64,000 nucleotides of DNA, from assembly GCF_006442205.1 (NCBI RefSeq), contig NZ_VFVR01000008.1, positions 1 to 64,000 of the forward strand, read 5' to 3'. Each line of letters begins with the position of its first letter. Within the stretch, counting starts at the first letter, position 1. Under the pieces are notes generated by a model. It was not told where the DNA came from, did not search any database, and saw only the letters and a program-made list of their open reading frames with translations. A program made the position numbers and the translations under genes. This document shows, piece by piece, positions 8,416 to 19,316 of this stretch. Origin of the DNA: Mesorhizobium sp. B2-3-12. GTDB lineage: Bacteria > Pseudomonadota > Alphaproteobacteria > Rhizobiales > Rhizobiaceae.

Positions 8416-8966
8416 ATGAGAGCCAGGATCGTTCTGCTCAACGGCGTCGGCAGTGCTGGTAAGTCTTCGACAGCCAAGGCATTGCAGGGGATAACCACCG
8501 AGCCGTTTCTGCATGTTCAGATGGACAGCTTTCTCGAGATGCTGCCCGACGCCTTGCAGGACCATGCCGACGGCCTTGCCTACGAACCGTTCGGCAGGAC
8601 GGCAAGCCTTCGGTCGTCATCAGGACTGGGCCGGTGGGCGAGAAAACCCTGCGCGGCATGCGCCATGCCGTTGCGGCCATGGCTGGGCAGGGCAACAATC
8701 TTATTGTCGATGACGTGCTCTGCAATGGCGAAATACAGGAATATATCGACCTGCTGTCGGACTTCGACCTGCATCTGGTCGGCGTCATGGCGCCCCTCAA
8801 TGTGCTCGAGGCGCGCGAAGCGCTGCGAGCCGACAGGCTGCCGGGGCTGGCGCGCTGGCAGTTCGAACGCGTGCACGAGGGGATACGCTACGATCTCGAA
8901 GTCGACACCAGTGTGCATTCTCCATTGGAATGCGCCCGTCGCATCCAGCTACGATTTCAATTATAG
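8416..8966 (+). pseudogene. Chloramphenicol phosphotransferase-like kinase, frameshifted
   Basis: The N-terminal half (from ATG 8416, or 8395 with seven more residues) has a P-loop IVLLNGVGSAGKSSTAKAL and MDSFLEMLPDAL, as in CPT-like kinases. The conserved continuation (DGKPSVVIRTGPVGEKTLRG, then GNNLIVDDVL) is in another frame. The switch lies at about 8590-8605, where restoring one base would join the halves. CPT-family enzymes phosphorylate small hydroxyl substrates; the substrate here is unknown. Either a genuine pseudogene or a sequencing error; both halves otherwise look well preserved. Confidence 0.75.
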
Positions 8967-9001
8967 GCGGTGGCGGACTGGCCGGGGTCGCCCTGCCTGC
9001 G

Positions 9002-9775
9002 ATGAACGACAAGGGCAACGGGATGTTCGAGGCATACATTATCTGCGGCACGCCGAGAACCGGCAGCACTTTGCTGTGCAAGCTGCTGGAATCCACCGGT
9101 AGATCAGGCGCTCCTCACTCCTTCTATCGGCGACAGGACGTGGCCGAGTGGGCCGAGGAATGGAAGCTGCCCGGTCGCGATACGATAGGCGAGCGTGAAT
9201 TCAATATTGCCTATCTCAAAGCCGCGATCGCCGCCGGCAAGGGCGGGACAGATGTCTTCGGCCTGCGACTGATGCGCGAAAACCTGGGTGAGCTGTCGGC
9301 GATCCTCGACCAGGTCTATCCCGGGCTTGCGTCAGACACAGCGCGTTTCGAAAGAGCCTTTGGCCGCGTTCTCTACATACACCTTTCGCGCGAGAACAAG
9401 CTCGCGCAGGCTGTCTCGCTGATCAAGGCACAGCAGACCGGTCTTTGGCACATTGCGCCTGACGGCACCGAGATCGAAAGGGTCGGGCCGGCACAAGAAC
9501 CCCAATATGATTTCGAGCGGATCAAAGGTGAGCTTGCCGAGCTCGAAGCCTATGACGCGGCCTGGAACACCTGGTTTGCCGAGCAAGGCCTGACCCCGCT
9601 GCGGATTGGCTATGAACGCCTTTCCGCCGATCCCGCCGCGGCATTGCTCGGCATCTGCGAGGCTCTCGGCGTTCAAACGCCTGATGCCGAGGCGGTGCGG
9701 CCAGGTGTCGCGAAACTTGCCGACGAGACAACTCTCGACTGGATGCGCCGCTATCGTCTGGAGGCCGCTGGCTAA
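9002..9775 (+). CDS. Stf0-like sulfotransferase
   Basis: 257 residues from ATG 9002 (an alternative ATG at 9023 begins right before the conserved part). The N-terminal YIICGTPRTGSTLLCKLLES is the 5-phosphosulfate loop of PAPS-dependent sulfotransferases. FGRVLYIHLSRENKLAQAVS matches the 3-phosphate region, and GLRLMRENLGEL is typical of Stf0 (trehalose 2-sulfotransferase) relatives. It would transfer sulfate from PAPS to a sugar or similar acceptor, not identifiable here. It follows the frameshifted kinase gene closely. Confidence 0.85.
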   Translation: MNDKGNGMFEAYIICGTPRTGSTLLCKLLESTGRSGAPHSFYRRQDVAEWAEEWKLPGRDTIGEREFNIAYLKAAIAAGKGGTDVFGLRLMRENLGELSAILDQVYPGLASDTARFERAFGRVLYIHLSRENKLAQAVSLIKAQQTGLWHIAPDGTEIERVGPAQEPQYDFERIKGELAELEAYDAAWNTWFAEQGLTPLRIGYERLSADPAAALLGICEALGVQTPDAEAVRPGVAKLADETTLDWMRRYRLEAAG

Positions 9776-9865
9776 CGTTATGGGTGCCAGGGAAGGCCAC
9801 AGCGTCATCGATGTCGTGGATTGCGCCTGTCGCGCATGGCAGACATTTGGGCTATAGGCGGCGGC

Positions 9866-10606
9866 ATGACCGATCCGATCTACAATGATCCCGATTTCGT
9901 TCAGTTCTACGACATCGAGAACCAGAATGGCCGCGCCGATTTCGATTATTGCATCCGTCTTGCCCGGGATGGCGGTTCGGTTCTCGATCTTGGTTGTGGC
10001 ACCGGTCAGCTGGCCGCTGAAATGGCCGGGAGGTGCAGCGTCACCGGCGTCGATCCGGCATCGGCCATGCTCGATGTCGCGCGGCACAGGCCCGGTGGTG
10101 ACAAGGTCGACTGGGTCATGGCCGACGCGCGGACGGTGCGGGTCGGACGACGGTTCGATCTGGTGCTGCTGACCGGTCACGCGTTCCAGGTTTTCCTGAC
10201 GCAAGAGGATCAGCGCGCGGTGCTGCGCACCATCGCCGAACATCTCGCTCCCGGTGGGCGCTTCATCTTCGATACGCGAAATCCCGCCGTGGAGGCATGG
10301 CTGGAATGGACGCTGCGGCGCTCCGAACGGATGGTGGAGCACCCCAGCCTTGGCATCGTCAGGGCTTGGTATGATGCCGATTATGATGCCGCCACCGCGG
10401 TGGTCACCTATTCGACCTTTTATGAAATGCCCGGCGGCGGACCGGTTCTGGGCGCTGAATCGAAAATCGCTTTCCCCAGGAAGGAGGATCTTGCCGGGAT
10501 GCTGGATGAAGCCGGCCTGCTGGTGGAGCGATGGTTAGGCGGCTGGCAGGGCGAACCCTATGCGGACACCTCCGCGGAAATCATCCCGGTCGGTCGGCCG
10601 CGCTGA
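9866..10606 (+). CDS. Class I SAM-dependent methyltransferase
   Basis: 246 residues from ATG 9866. Motif I is SVLDLGCGTGQLAAEMA, followed by the acidic VTGVDPASAML and motif III-like LAPGGRFIFDTRNP. It is a Rossmann-fold methyltransferase of the type that modifies small molecules. The substrate cannot be read from the sequence. ATG 9836 would add ten non-conserved residues. It is transcribed in the same direction as the sulfotransferase, about 90 bp after it, and converges on the histidine kinase gene. Confidence 0.85.
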   Translation: MTDPIYNDPDFVQFYDIENQNGRADFDYCIRLARDGGSVLDLGCGTGQLAAEMAGRCSVTGVDPASAMLDVARHRPGGDKVDWVMADARTVRVGRRFDLVLLTGHAFQVFLTQEDQRAVLRTIAEHLAPGGRFIFDTRNPAVEAWLEWTLRRSERMVEHPSLGIVRAWYDADYDAATAVVTYSTFYEMPGGGPVLGAESKIAFPRKEDLAGMLDEAGLLVERWLGGWQGEPYADTSAEIIPVGRPR

Positions 10607-10630
10607 TCCGGCGGCCCGACCGGATGCCTC

Positions 10631-12970
<2,340 letters not shown>

Positions 12971-13140
12971 GCGCAACCCCAACACATACGCATTATTTTA
13001 ATGGTCGGGATTACGCTTCATTTACATTAAGATTTCGTTGGCGCACCGCAGGTCAATGCATGCCCTGGCGTGTCGCGGCGGATCGGATCGATGCGGTGAC
13101 GCCGAGCGGTCGACCATGCGCAACCGATATGGGCCTGTCG

Positions 13141-14058
13141 TCAGCTGTTGCGGGTTGCCACGAAAGTCGCGGCGGCCTTGAGCAGTACCGCCTTGTCGCC
13201 ATAGGGTTCGAGCAGCGCGTGGGCCTGGCCGACGAGACCGTCGAGCTGCTTGCGTGCCCAATCCGCGCCGTGCAGTGCCACCAGCGTTCCCTTGCCGGCG
13301 GCGGCATCCTTGCCGGTCGCCTTGCCCATCTGCCTGGCGTCGGCCGTCAAGTCCAGCAGGTCGTCGGCGAGCTGGAAGGCAAGGCCGATCGCCGAACCGA
13401 ATTCGCCCAGCCGCTCGCGGTCTTCCGATTGTGTGCCGGCGATGATTGCGCCCGCCTCGCAGGCGAAGCGGATCAGTGCGCCTGTCTTCATCGCCTGCAG
13501 CGTTATGATGCCAGCCTCGTCCGGCCGCGCCTGCTCGGCTTCGAGATCGAGCTTCTGGCCGCCGACCATGCCGCCGGCGCCGGCGGCGCGAGCCAGCGCC
13601 AGCACAAGGGCTGCCCGCCGCTCCGCCGGCAGAGCGGTCGCCTCGTCGGCGCTAATGTCGAAGGCGAGCGTCAGCAGCGCGTCCCCGGCAAGAATCGCGG
13701 TCGCCTCGTCGAAGGCCTTGTGCACGGTCGGCTGGCCGCGGCGCAAATCATCGTCGTCCATCGCCGGCAGATCGTCATGGATCAGCGAATAGCAATGCAC
13801 GCATTCGAGCGCGGCCGCGACGCGCAACGCCGCCTCGCCATCGGCCGAAAACAGCGCCGCACTCTCCATGACCAGGAAGGGGCGCAGGCGCTTGCCGCCG
13901 TTCAGGACGCCGTGGCGCATCGCCGCCATCAGACGATCGGGCCGTACGATCTCTCCCGAAAGTGGACGGTCGTCGAGCAACCGACGCAGCATCACCTCGA
14001 CGGCCGCGGCCCGTCTGATGAGCGCCATTTCGAACGCCATTTCGTCGTCATTCGTCAT
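13141..14058 (-). CDS. ispA: Farnesyl diphosphate synthase-type polyprenyl synthetase
   Basis: 305 residues from ATG 14058. Trans-prenyltransferase that condenses IPP with allylic diphosphates. The first Asp-rich motif is HDDLPAMDDDDLRRGQPTVH and the second LAFQLADDLLDLTADA; GGKRLRPFLVM precedes them. The length and small residues upstream of the first Asp motif fit a short-chain (C15) enzyme. It uses the C5 units made through ispG in this window. A longer start at 14103 adds unconserved sequence. Confidence 0.92.
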   Translation of the reverse strand: MTNDDEMAFEMALIRRAAAVEVMLRRLLDDRPLSGEIVRPDRLMAAMRHGVLNGGKRLRPFLVMESAALFSADGEAALRVAAALECVHCYSLIHDDLPAMDDDDLRRGQPTVHKAFDEATAILAGDALLTLAFDISADEATALPAERRAALVLALARAAGAGGMVGGQKLDLEAEQARPDEAGIITLQAMKTGALIRFACEAGAIIAGTQSEDRERLGEFGSAIGLAFQLADDLLDLTADARQMGKATGKDAAAGKGTLVALHGADWARKQLDGLVGQAHALLEPYGDKAVLLKAAATFVATRNS

Positions 14059-14187
14059 GGCCGGGACCGGTAGCCGACACTCAGACGTTGCGCAAGAAGG
14101 CAAGCGCCATTATGCCGGAGCAAGGAGAGGCACGGGTTGGGCGGCTTGGCGGAACCGATCGTCGATCATGAAACCGAAAAGCTGGAC

Positions 14188-14898
14188 ATGGCGACGAGAT
14201 CGCGAGGCGTGAACCGCCGCGGTCTCAAGCGCTGGGTCCGGCGCGGCATCGTCGTGGCCGCCGTGCTGGCGCTTGTCCCGGTGGTGCTGACCTTTCTCTA
14301 CCTGCCGTCCTTCGTGCATCCGGTGTCGACTCTGATGCTGAAGGATCTGGCGACCTTCTCCGGCTACGACCGGCGCTGGGTCTCGATCGACGATGTGGCG
14401 CCGGTGCTGGCCAATTCGGTCATCATGTCGGAGGACGGGCAGTTCTGCTTCCACCGCGGTGTCGATCTCGGCGAACTCAGGGGCGTCGTCGACGATGCGC
14501 TGGCCGGCGAGGCGACGCGCGGCGCCTCGACCATCACCATGCAGACGGTGAAGAACCTCTTCCTCTGGTCGCGGCCGCTGGGCAGCGTGCGCAAGGTCGT
14601 CGAACTGCCGCTGGCCGTCTATTTCGACGCGGTGATGTCGAAACGGCGCATCATGGAAATCTATCTCAACATTGCCGAGTGGGGGCCGGGCATCTACGGC
14701 ATCGAGGCGGCGGCCCAGCACTATTTCGGCATTCCGGCAAAGCAGTTGTCCAGACGGCAGGCGGCGCTTCTCGCCGTCACGCTGCCCAATCCGATCGCCC
14801 GCAATCCGGCAAAACCCGGGCCCGGCCTCAGACGGCTCGCCAATTTGATCGAACGGCGCGCTGGCCGGTCAGGCGCCTATGTCGGCTGTCTCGACTAG
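14188..14898 (+). CDS. mtgA: Monofunctional peptidoglycan glycosyltransferase
   Basis: 236 residues from ATG 14188 (a TTG at 14137 is an alternative). One N-terminal membrane anchor (GIVVAAVLALVPVVLTFLYL) precedes a GT51 domain. The catalytic Glu lies in SEDGQFCFHRGVDLGEL, followed by GASTITMQTVKNLFLW, KRRIMEIYLNIAEWGPGIYG and ARNPAKPGPG. The enzyme polymerises lipid II into glycan strands at the outer face of the inner membrane without a transpeptidase domain. Divergent from ispA. Confidence 0.94.
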   Translation: MATRSRGVNRRGLKRWVRRGIVVAAVLALVPVVLTFLYLPSFVHPVSTLMLKDLATFSGYDRRWVSIDDVAPVLANSVIMSEDGQFCFHRGVDLGELRGVVDDALAGEATRGASTITMQTVKNLFLWSRPLGSVRKVVELPLAVYFDAVMSKRRIMEIYLNIAEWGPGIYGIEAAAQHYFGIPAKQLSRRQAALLAVTLPNPIARNPAKPGPGLRRLANLIERRAGRSGAYVGCLD

Positions 14899-15039
14899 CC
14901 GGTACAAAAAAGATTCACCGCAGCGCTGGCCAAAACGGTGTCAGGCGTGTATAGGCACCCGACTTTCTCAGATTTAGGCCCCGACATGGCCCTTTCACGA
15001 GGGCGGGCGGGGCTTTTGACCATGTAGTGGAGCATATCC

Positions 15040-15222
15040 ATGGCCGTTCCGAAACGCAAAACCTCTCCGTCCAAGCGCGGCATGCGCCGCTCGGCCGACG
15101 CCCTCAAGGCCCCGACCTATGTCGAGGACAAGAATTCCGGCGAAATGCGCCGCCCGCACCACATCGACCTGAAGACCGGCATGTATCGCGGTCGCCAGGT
15201 GCTGACGCCCAAGGAAAGCTGA
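15040..15222 (+). CDS. rpmF: 50S ribosomal protein L32
   Basis: 60 residues starting MAVPKRKTSPSKRGMRRSAD, the universal bL32 N-terminus, with the alphaproteobacterial ending PHHIDLKTGMYRGRQVLTP. It lacks the zinc cysteines found in other bacteria, as is normal in this class. It has its own terminator 30 bp downstream. Confidence 0.98.
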   Translation: MAVPKRKTSPSKRGMRRSADALKAPTYVEDKNSGEMRRPHHIDLKTGMYRGRQVLTPKES

Positions 15223-15251
15223 GACCAGCTTTCCCCGAGCGGTGGAGTTAC

Positions 15252-15279
15252 AAAAGACCGGCCTCTGGCCGGTCTTTTT
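15252..15279 (+). terminator. Intrinsic terminator of rpmF
   Basis: Nine-base-pair perfect stem AGACCGGCC / GGCCGGTCT with a 3-nt loop followed by five T residues, about 30 bp after the rpmF stop. Confidence 0.93.
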
Positions 15280-15437
15280 GCGTTGGCGCCAGCGCGCGGG
15301 CAGGCTGCTTTGCTCCGCACCCGGCTGACATGGTTGTTGCATCCGGTCTTCGACCGTGTTTGCGGCCACGCACGAAAAATCTTGACGCCGTGCCCGTAGC
15401 GTCTTTTACAGAGGGTGCCCCCATATGGAGACGCCAG

Positions 15438-15839
15438 ATGTTCGGTGCCGTCCCGCTTTTGATCGTGCCTTTCGTGCTCTACAATCTCGGCCTGCTTGGA
15501 ATATTCGGCGGCGGCGACGATCCATGGGCGAGCGAGATCTTCTCATTCAGGATGATGTCGGGCGGGGTGTTCTCGATGACGCTCGGCGATCTGATCGTGC
15601 TGATCGGGCTCATCTTCCTGTTCCTTGAGATGGTGAAGTCGGCGCGCACGACGAGCGCCTCGATCATGGATCATCTCCTGTCGACGCTGGTCTTCGTCGC
15701 TTTCCTGGTCGAGTTCCTGCTGGTCAAGGGTGCAGCGCACTCCATCTTCTTCACGCTGACGATCATCGCGCTGTTCGACGTGCTGGCGGGATTCGCGGTA
15801 TCGATGCGGTCGGCCAGTCGCGACATCAATTTGAACTGA
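15438..15839 (+). CDS. Small integral membrane protein, unknown function
   Basis: 133 residues from ATG 15438. Four predicted membrane helices: LLIVPFVLYNLGLLGIF, LGDLIVLIGLIFLFLEMV, LLSTLVFVAFLVEFLLV and FTLTIIALFDVLAGFAV. It looks like a conserved rhizobial inner-membrane protein of unknown role. The gene converges with the GlcG-like gene, with 3 bp between the stops. Confidence 0.75.
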   Translation: MFGAVPLLIVPFVLYNLGLLGIFGGGDDPWASEIFSFRMMSGGVFSMTLGDLIVLIGLIFLFLEMVKSARTTSASIMDHLLSTLVFVAFLVEFLLVKGAAHSIFFTLTIIALFDVLAGFAVSMRSASRDINLN

Positions 15840-15842
15840 GGT

Positions 15843-16274
15843 TCAGCCCGGATCGGCGGTGAAACCGGCGGCTTCGATGCCGGCGATCGCGGCCGCCTCG
15901 TCATTGTCGGACGTGTCGCCGGAAATGCCGACGGCGCCGATGACGGAACCGGCCTTGTCGCGGATCAGCACGCCGCCGACGACCGGCAGCACGCGTCCCC
16001 CCGACACGTCGGAAATGCCGGCAACCAGATGCGGGCGCTCCTTGGCGAAGGTCTCGACCTTGCGCGAGCCCATGCCGATGGCCAGCGCGCCATAGGCCTT
16101 ACCGGCCGACATTTGTGGGCGCAGGAACGAAGCGCCGTCCTGGCGGTGGAAGGCGACCAGATGTCCGCCGGCGTCGAGCACCGAGACGCCGAGCGGCTTG
16201 AGCTTGAGATCGGCGCCCCTGGCGAAGGCGGCATCGATGATCTCGACGGCCTTTTCGAGCGACAGCGCGGTCAT
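15843..16274 (-). CDS. GlcG/HbpS-like (DUF336) protein
   Basis: 143 residues. The HbpS/GlcG fold is indicated by the N-terminal helix EKAVEIIDAAFARGADL, the strand VSVLDAGGHLVAFHRQDGAS and the glycine-rich end GVLIRDKAGSVIGAVGISG. Members bind haem or cobalamin, or accompany glycolate and other oxidation operons; no such operon is adjacent here. A GGAGA ribosome site lies just before the ATG. Confidence 0.85.
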   Translation of the reverse strand: MTALSLEKAVEIIDAAFARGADLKLKPLGVSVLDAGGHLVAFHRQDGASFLRPQMSAGKAYGALAIGMGSRKVETFAKERPHLVAGISDVSGGRVLPVVGGVLIRDKAGSVIGAVGISGDTSDNDEAAAIAGIEAAGFTADPG

Positions 16275-16440
16275 GGCAATCTCCTGTTGAACAGCCCGAT
16301 CATGGGCGGTCGGCCTGATGAGGCAATCCCGGTTTCGGTTGAAATTGCTTCCTGTGAAGCAGCGGGACGAAGGCGCGCCTGTCGGATGGCGTCACGATCG
16401 TTCGATTGAGGGTGAGGAAAATTGCCGGAGAGGTGGGGCG

Positions 16441-16674
16441 TTACTTTTTCTTGGCGCGGGCCGGCTTCTTGGCAGGCGCGGCAGGCGTGTTGGCCAGATC
16501 TTCGGCTTCCTTGGCGAGCCGCAGCGCCCGCAGCTTGTCGGTCTTGGCCTTGCGGGCGTCGCTCTCCGCGACATATTCGGCCATGGCTTTTTGACGAACC
16601 GTAGCCGCCTCTTCCTGCTTCTTGAAGCGCAGATCGGCACGCGCGCGGGCAGTGTCCCTAGAGTTCTCAACCAA
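16441..16674 (-). CDS. Small charged Lys/Ala-rich protein, unknown
   Basis: The conserved-looking part runs from ENSRDTARARADLRFKKQEE to the basic tail KKPARAKKK. It is a single long amphipathic, probably helical segment with a Lys/Pro/Ala tail typical of DNA- or RNA-binding appendages. No ATG lies at the head; the TTG at 16674 gives 77 residues. The upstream extension in the same frame overlaps the HxlR gene and is rejected. Function unknown. Confidence 0.6.
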   Translation of the reverse strand: MVENSRDTARARADLRFKKQEEAATVRQKAMAEYVAESDARKAKTDKLRALRLAKEAEDLANTPAAPAKKPARAKKK

Positions 16675-16750
16675 GAGTCTATCCAATCCCGTCAAGTGTG
16701 ATTTTGGCCCCTTGTAGCAGAGCCGGCCTTTCAACGGGGAAAATAGTTGG

Positions 16751-17272
16751 TCAGGCGGCCGGGCTGGCGTTGAGGGCCTTCGCGGCAACCACCGCCTGAT
16801 AGGCGGCCTGCAGCGTCGCGCGGACAGAAGGGCCGGGCGCTGTATCAAGGGGGGTGCCGAGATGCTCATGGCGCAACTCGTCCATGAATTTCTCCCACAT
16901 TGGCGGTCCGCCCTTTTCCAGCAGTTCGGCGCGGATCGAGAGTTCCTCGCTGGTCGGCAGCCAGATGCGGCCCCAGGCGCCGAGATGAGCAAGGATGGGC
17001 ACCAGGGTGATGGCCATCTCGGTCAGGCTGTAGATCGCCTTCTGCTTGTGGCTGGGGTCGTCGGCCTTGGTCAGCATACCGAGCTCCATCAGCCGCTTCA
17101 GCCGGTCGGCGAGGATGTTGGAAGCAATGCCTTCGATCGAGCCGTTGAGCAGCTCGCGAAAATGGCGCCTGCCGCCGAAAATCATGTCGCGCAGGATGAT
17201 CAGGCTCCAACGGTCGCCGAACACCTCGAGTGAGAGATTGATCGGACAGCCGGACCGGCGATCGAGGGGCAT
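16751..17272 (-). CDS. HxlR-family transcriptional regulator
   Basis: 173 residues. The winged-helix HxlR (DUF24) domain has the signature cysteine in RRSGCPINLSLEVFGDRWS, then LIILRDMIFGGRRHFRELL and ILADRLKRLMELGMLTKAD. The family often senses quinones, aldehydes or oxidants through that Cys. It is divergent from the alpha/beta hydrolase gene at 17365, with a repeat-rich 92-bp gap, so it most likely regulates that gene and itself. Confidence 0.9.
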   Translation of the reverse strand: MPLDRRSGCPINLSLEVFGDRWSLIILRDMIFGGRRHFRELLNGSIEGIASNILADRLKRLMELGMLTKADDPSHKQKAIYSLTEMAITLVPILAHLGAWGRIWLPTSEELSIRAELLEKGGPPMWEKFMDELRHEHLGTPLDTAPGPSVRATLQAAYQAVVAAKALNASPAA

Positions 17273-17293
17273 TCGATTCTCTCCGCAAAACCA

Positions 17294-17328
17294 GTTGCAT
17301 TATCGTATCGGTTTTATTATCGTGCAAC
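17294..17328. promoter_or_regulatory. Candidate operator between HxlR regulator and hydrolase
   Basis: The divergent gap holds GTTGCA (17294-17299) and its inverse TGCAAC (17323-17328), plus two direct copies of ATTATCGT at 17299-17306 and 17316-17323. The 17-bp period and position between divergent starts suit binding of a dimeric regulator, most simply the adjacent HxlR protein. Confidence 0.45.
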
Positions 17329-17364
17329 CGATTGCAAAATGCAAGCAGAAGAGGAGGACACGAA

Positions 17365-18201
17365 ATGACGAGCAAAGACCGTCCCGAGATCGTATCCGAA
17401 GCGTTTGGCGATCCGGCGGATCCCGCGCTGCTGTTGATCATGGGGGCCATGGCTTCGATGCTTTGGTGGCCGGAGGCCTTCTGCCGGAACCTGGCGAATG
17501 CTGGCCTGTATGTGATCCGCTATGACAATCGCGACACCGGCCGGTCGACCAAATATCCGGTGGGCCAGCCGCCTTATAGTTTCGACGACATGGCCGACGA
17601 CGCGATTGCCGTTCTCGACAGCCACGGGGTCGGCAAGGCGCATGTCGCGGGCATGTCGATGGGCGGCATGATCGCGCAGCGCGTCGCGCTCAGGCACCCC
17701 TTGCGCGTCGCGTCGCTGACCGTGATCAGCAGTTCGCCCGTGGGGATCGACACGTCACACCTGCCACAAACGACCGATGCCTATCTGGAACATTCGGCCG
17801 CTGGCGCCAAAGTCGACTGGGCCGGCCGCCGGGAGGTCATAGACTTCATGGTCAGTGATGCGCGGGCGATCGCCAGCACCGCCCATCCGTTCGACGAGGC
17901 CGCGACGAGAGCGTTCATCGAACGGGATTATGCCAGGTCCGGCGGCTTCCTTAGCGCAACCAATCATTTCATGCTCAAGGGCAGTGACGAGTGGAAGGGC
18001 CGCCTGCACGAAATAGCGGCGCCACTTCTGGTCATCCACGGCACGTCGGATCCGATCTTTCCGGTCGAGCATGGCGAGGCCTTGGCCCAGGCTGTTGCGG
18101 GCGCGAAACTCCTTCGGGTCGAGGGCGGTGGTCACGAACTGCACGCGGATGACTGGCCCGAGATGGAAGCGGCCATCGTTGACCACGTCCGATCCAGTTG
18201 A
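17365..18201 (+). CDS. Alpha/beta hydrolase
   Basis: 278 residues from ATG 17365, with a strong GAGGAGGA ribosome site. Nucleophile elbow GMSMGGM (Ser), acid in HGTSDPIFPVEHGEAL and His in EGGGHELHADDW form the catalytic triad. The N-terminal LLLIMGAMASMLWWP and RYDNRDTGRST match a group near the aclacinomycin methylesterase/RdmC type, which hydrolyse esters. Substrate unknown. Divergent from the HxlR regulator. Confidence 0.88.
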   Translation: MTSKDRPEIVSEAFGDPADPALLLIMGAMASMLWWPEAFCRNLANAGLYVIRYDNRDTGRSTKYPVGQPPYSFDDMADDAIAVLDSHGVGKAHVAGMSMGGMIAQRVALRHPLRVASLTVISSSPVGIDTSHLPQTTDAYLEHSAAGAKVDWAGRREVIDFMVSDARAIASTAHPFDEAATRAFIERDYARSGGFLSATNHFMLKGSDEWKGRLHEIAAPLLVIHGTSDPIFPVEHGEALAQAVAGAKLLRVEGGGHELHADDWPEMEAAIVDHVRSS

Positions 18202-18318
18202 GATCTGCCGGATGAGACTTGCCGGGTGAGACTTTGCGGGTGAGCCTTGACGAGCGAGGCTCACCGCAATAGTTAAGTGAATGCTTCAGTGTTGCCACGG
18301 AAACAGACGAGTCCAATA

Positions 18319-18975
18319 ATGTCCCTGACGCTGCATTTCCATCCGCTGGCCTCTTTCTGCTGGAAGCCGCTGATCGCGCTCTACGAGAACGCCACGCCCT
18401 TTGCGCCCGTCATCGTCGATCTCGGCGATGAGCGGTCGCGAGCGGCCTTCCTGAAGATTTCGCCGACCGGCAAGATGCCGGCGCTGCGCGACGATGCACG
18501 CGACCGCACGGTGCTGGAATCGACCATTGTCGTGGAGTATCTGGCCGCGCACTATCCGGGACCGGTCGACCTCGTGCCCGCCGACATCGACCTTGCGTTG
18601 GCGATCCGCCAGGCCGACCGCTTCTATGATTTCTATGTGCAGGAGCCGATGCAGAAGATCGTCGGCGACAGGTTGCGGCCGCTGGACAAGACCGATCCAT
18701 TCGGCGTCGAACAGGCGCGCGGCCAGTTGCGCAATTCCTACGCCATCATCGAGCAGGAGATGCGGTCGAGGGAATGGGCCGTGGGCGATGCCTTCACCAT
18801 GGCCGATTGCGCGGCGTCTCCGGCGCTCTTCTATGCCAACAAGGTCGAGCCGTTCGGCGACAACTATCCCGCCGTGAAGCGCTATCACGACCGGCTGATG
18901 CAGCGCGCCGCCTTCACCAGGGTGATCGAGGAGGCGCAGCCCTACTTCAAGTTCTTCCCCTACAACAACGGCTGA
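18319..18975 (+). CDS. Glutathione S-transferase family protein
   Basis: 218 residues from ATG 18319. The N-terminal thioredoxin-like domain has FHPLASFCWKPLIALYE, TGKMPALRD with the cis-Pro and the glutathione-binding ESTIVVEYLA. The C-terminal helical domain has GDAFTMADCAASPALFYANK. It conjugates or otherwise uses glutathione on an unknown electrophile. The ArsR and SRPBCC genes follow at once, so the three probably form an operon. Confidence 0.9.
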   Translation: MSLTLHFHPLASFCWKPLIALYENATPFAPVIVDLGDERSRAAFLKISPTGKMPALRDDARDRTVLESTIVVEYLAAHYPGPVDLVPADIDLALAIRQADRFYDFYVQEPMQKIVGDRLRPLDKTDPFGVEQARGQLRNSYAIIEQEMRSREWAVGDAFTMADCAASPALFYANKVEPFGDNYPAVKRYHDRLMQRAAFTRVIEEAQPYFKFFPYNNG

Positions 18976-18980
18976 CCGCG

Positions 18981-19316
18981 ATGCTGCACGATCCCACGCA
19001 GCTCGACCTGATGTTCCAGGCGCTCGCCGATCCGGCGCGGCGGCAGATGGTCAACCGGCTGTCTCGCGGCCCCGCCTCGGTGAGCCAGTTGGCCGAGCCG
19101 CTGGCGATGTCGCTGTCGGCGGTCGTCCAGCACCTCAATCTGCTGGAGGCGAGCGGCCTCGTGCGCACGCAAAAGGTCGGGCGCGTACGCACCTGCCAGA
19201 TCGAACCGAAGGCGCTGCGAGCGGCCGAGCACTGGATCAACGAGCGGCGCCTCTCCTGGGAGCGCCGGCTGGATCGGCTCGGCGATTTCCTGGCCGAGAC
19301 CAAGGACGAAACATGA
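18981..19316 (+). CDS. ArsR-type winged-helix regulator
   Basis: 111 residues from ATG 18981, 5 bp after the GST stop. Domain core: FQALADPARRQMVNRLSRG, VSQLAEPLAMSLSAVVQHLN and LEASGLVRTQKVGRVRTCQI. No metal-binding CxC is visible, so it belongs to the metal-free group that is usually paired with SRPBCC proteins. It overlaps the downstream SRPBCC gene by 4 bp (ATGA), a very common pairing. Confidence 0.92.
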   Translation: MLHDPTQLDLMFQALADPARRQMVNRLSRGPASVSQLAEPLAMSLSAVVQHLNLLEASGLVRTQKVGRVRTCQIEPKALRAAEHWINERRLSWERRLDRLGDFLAETKDET

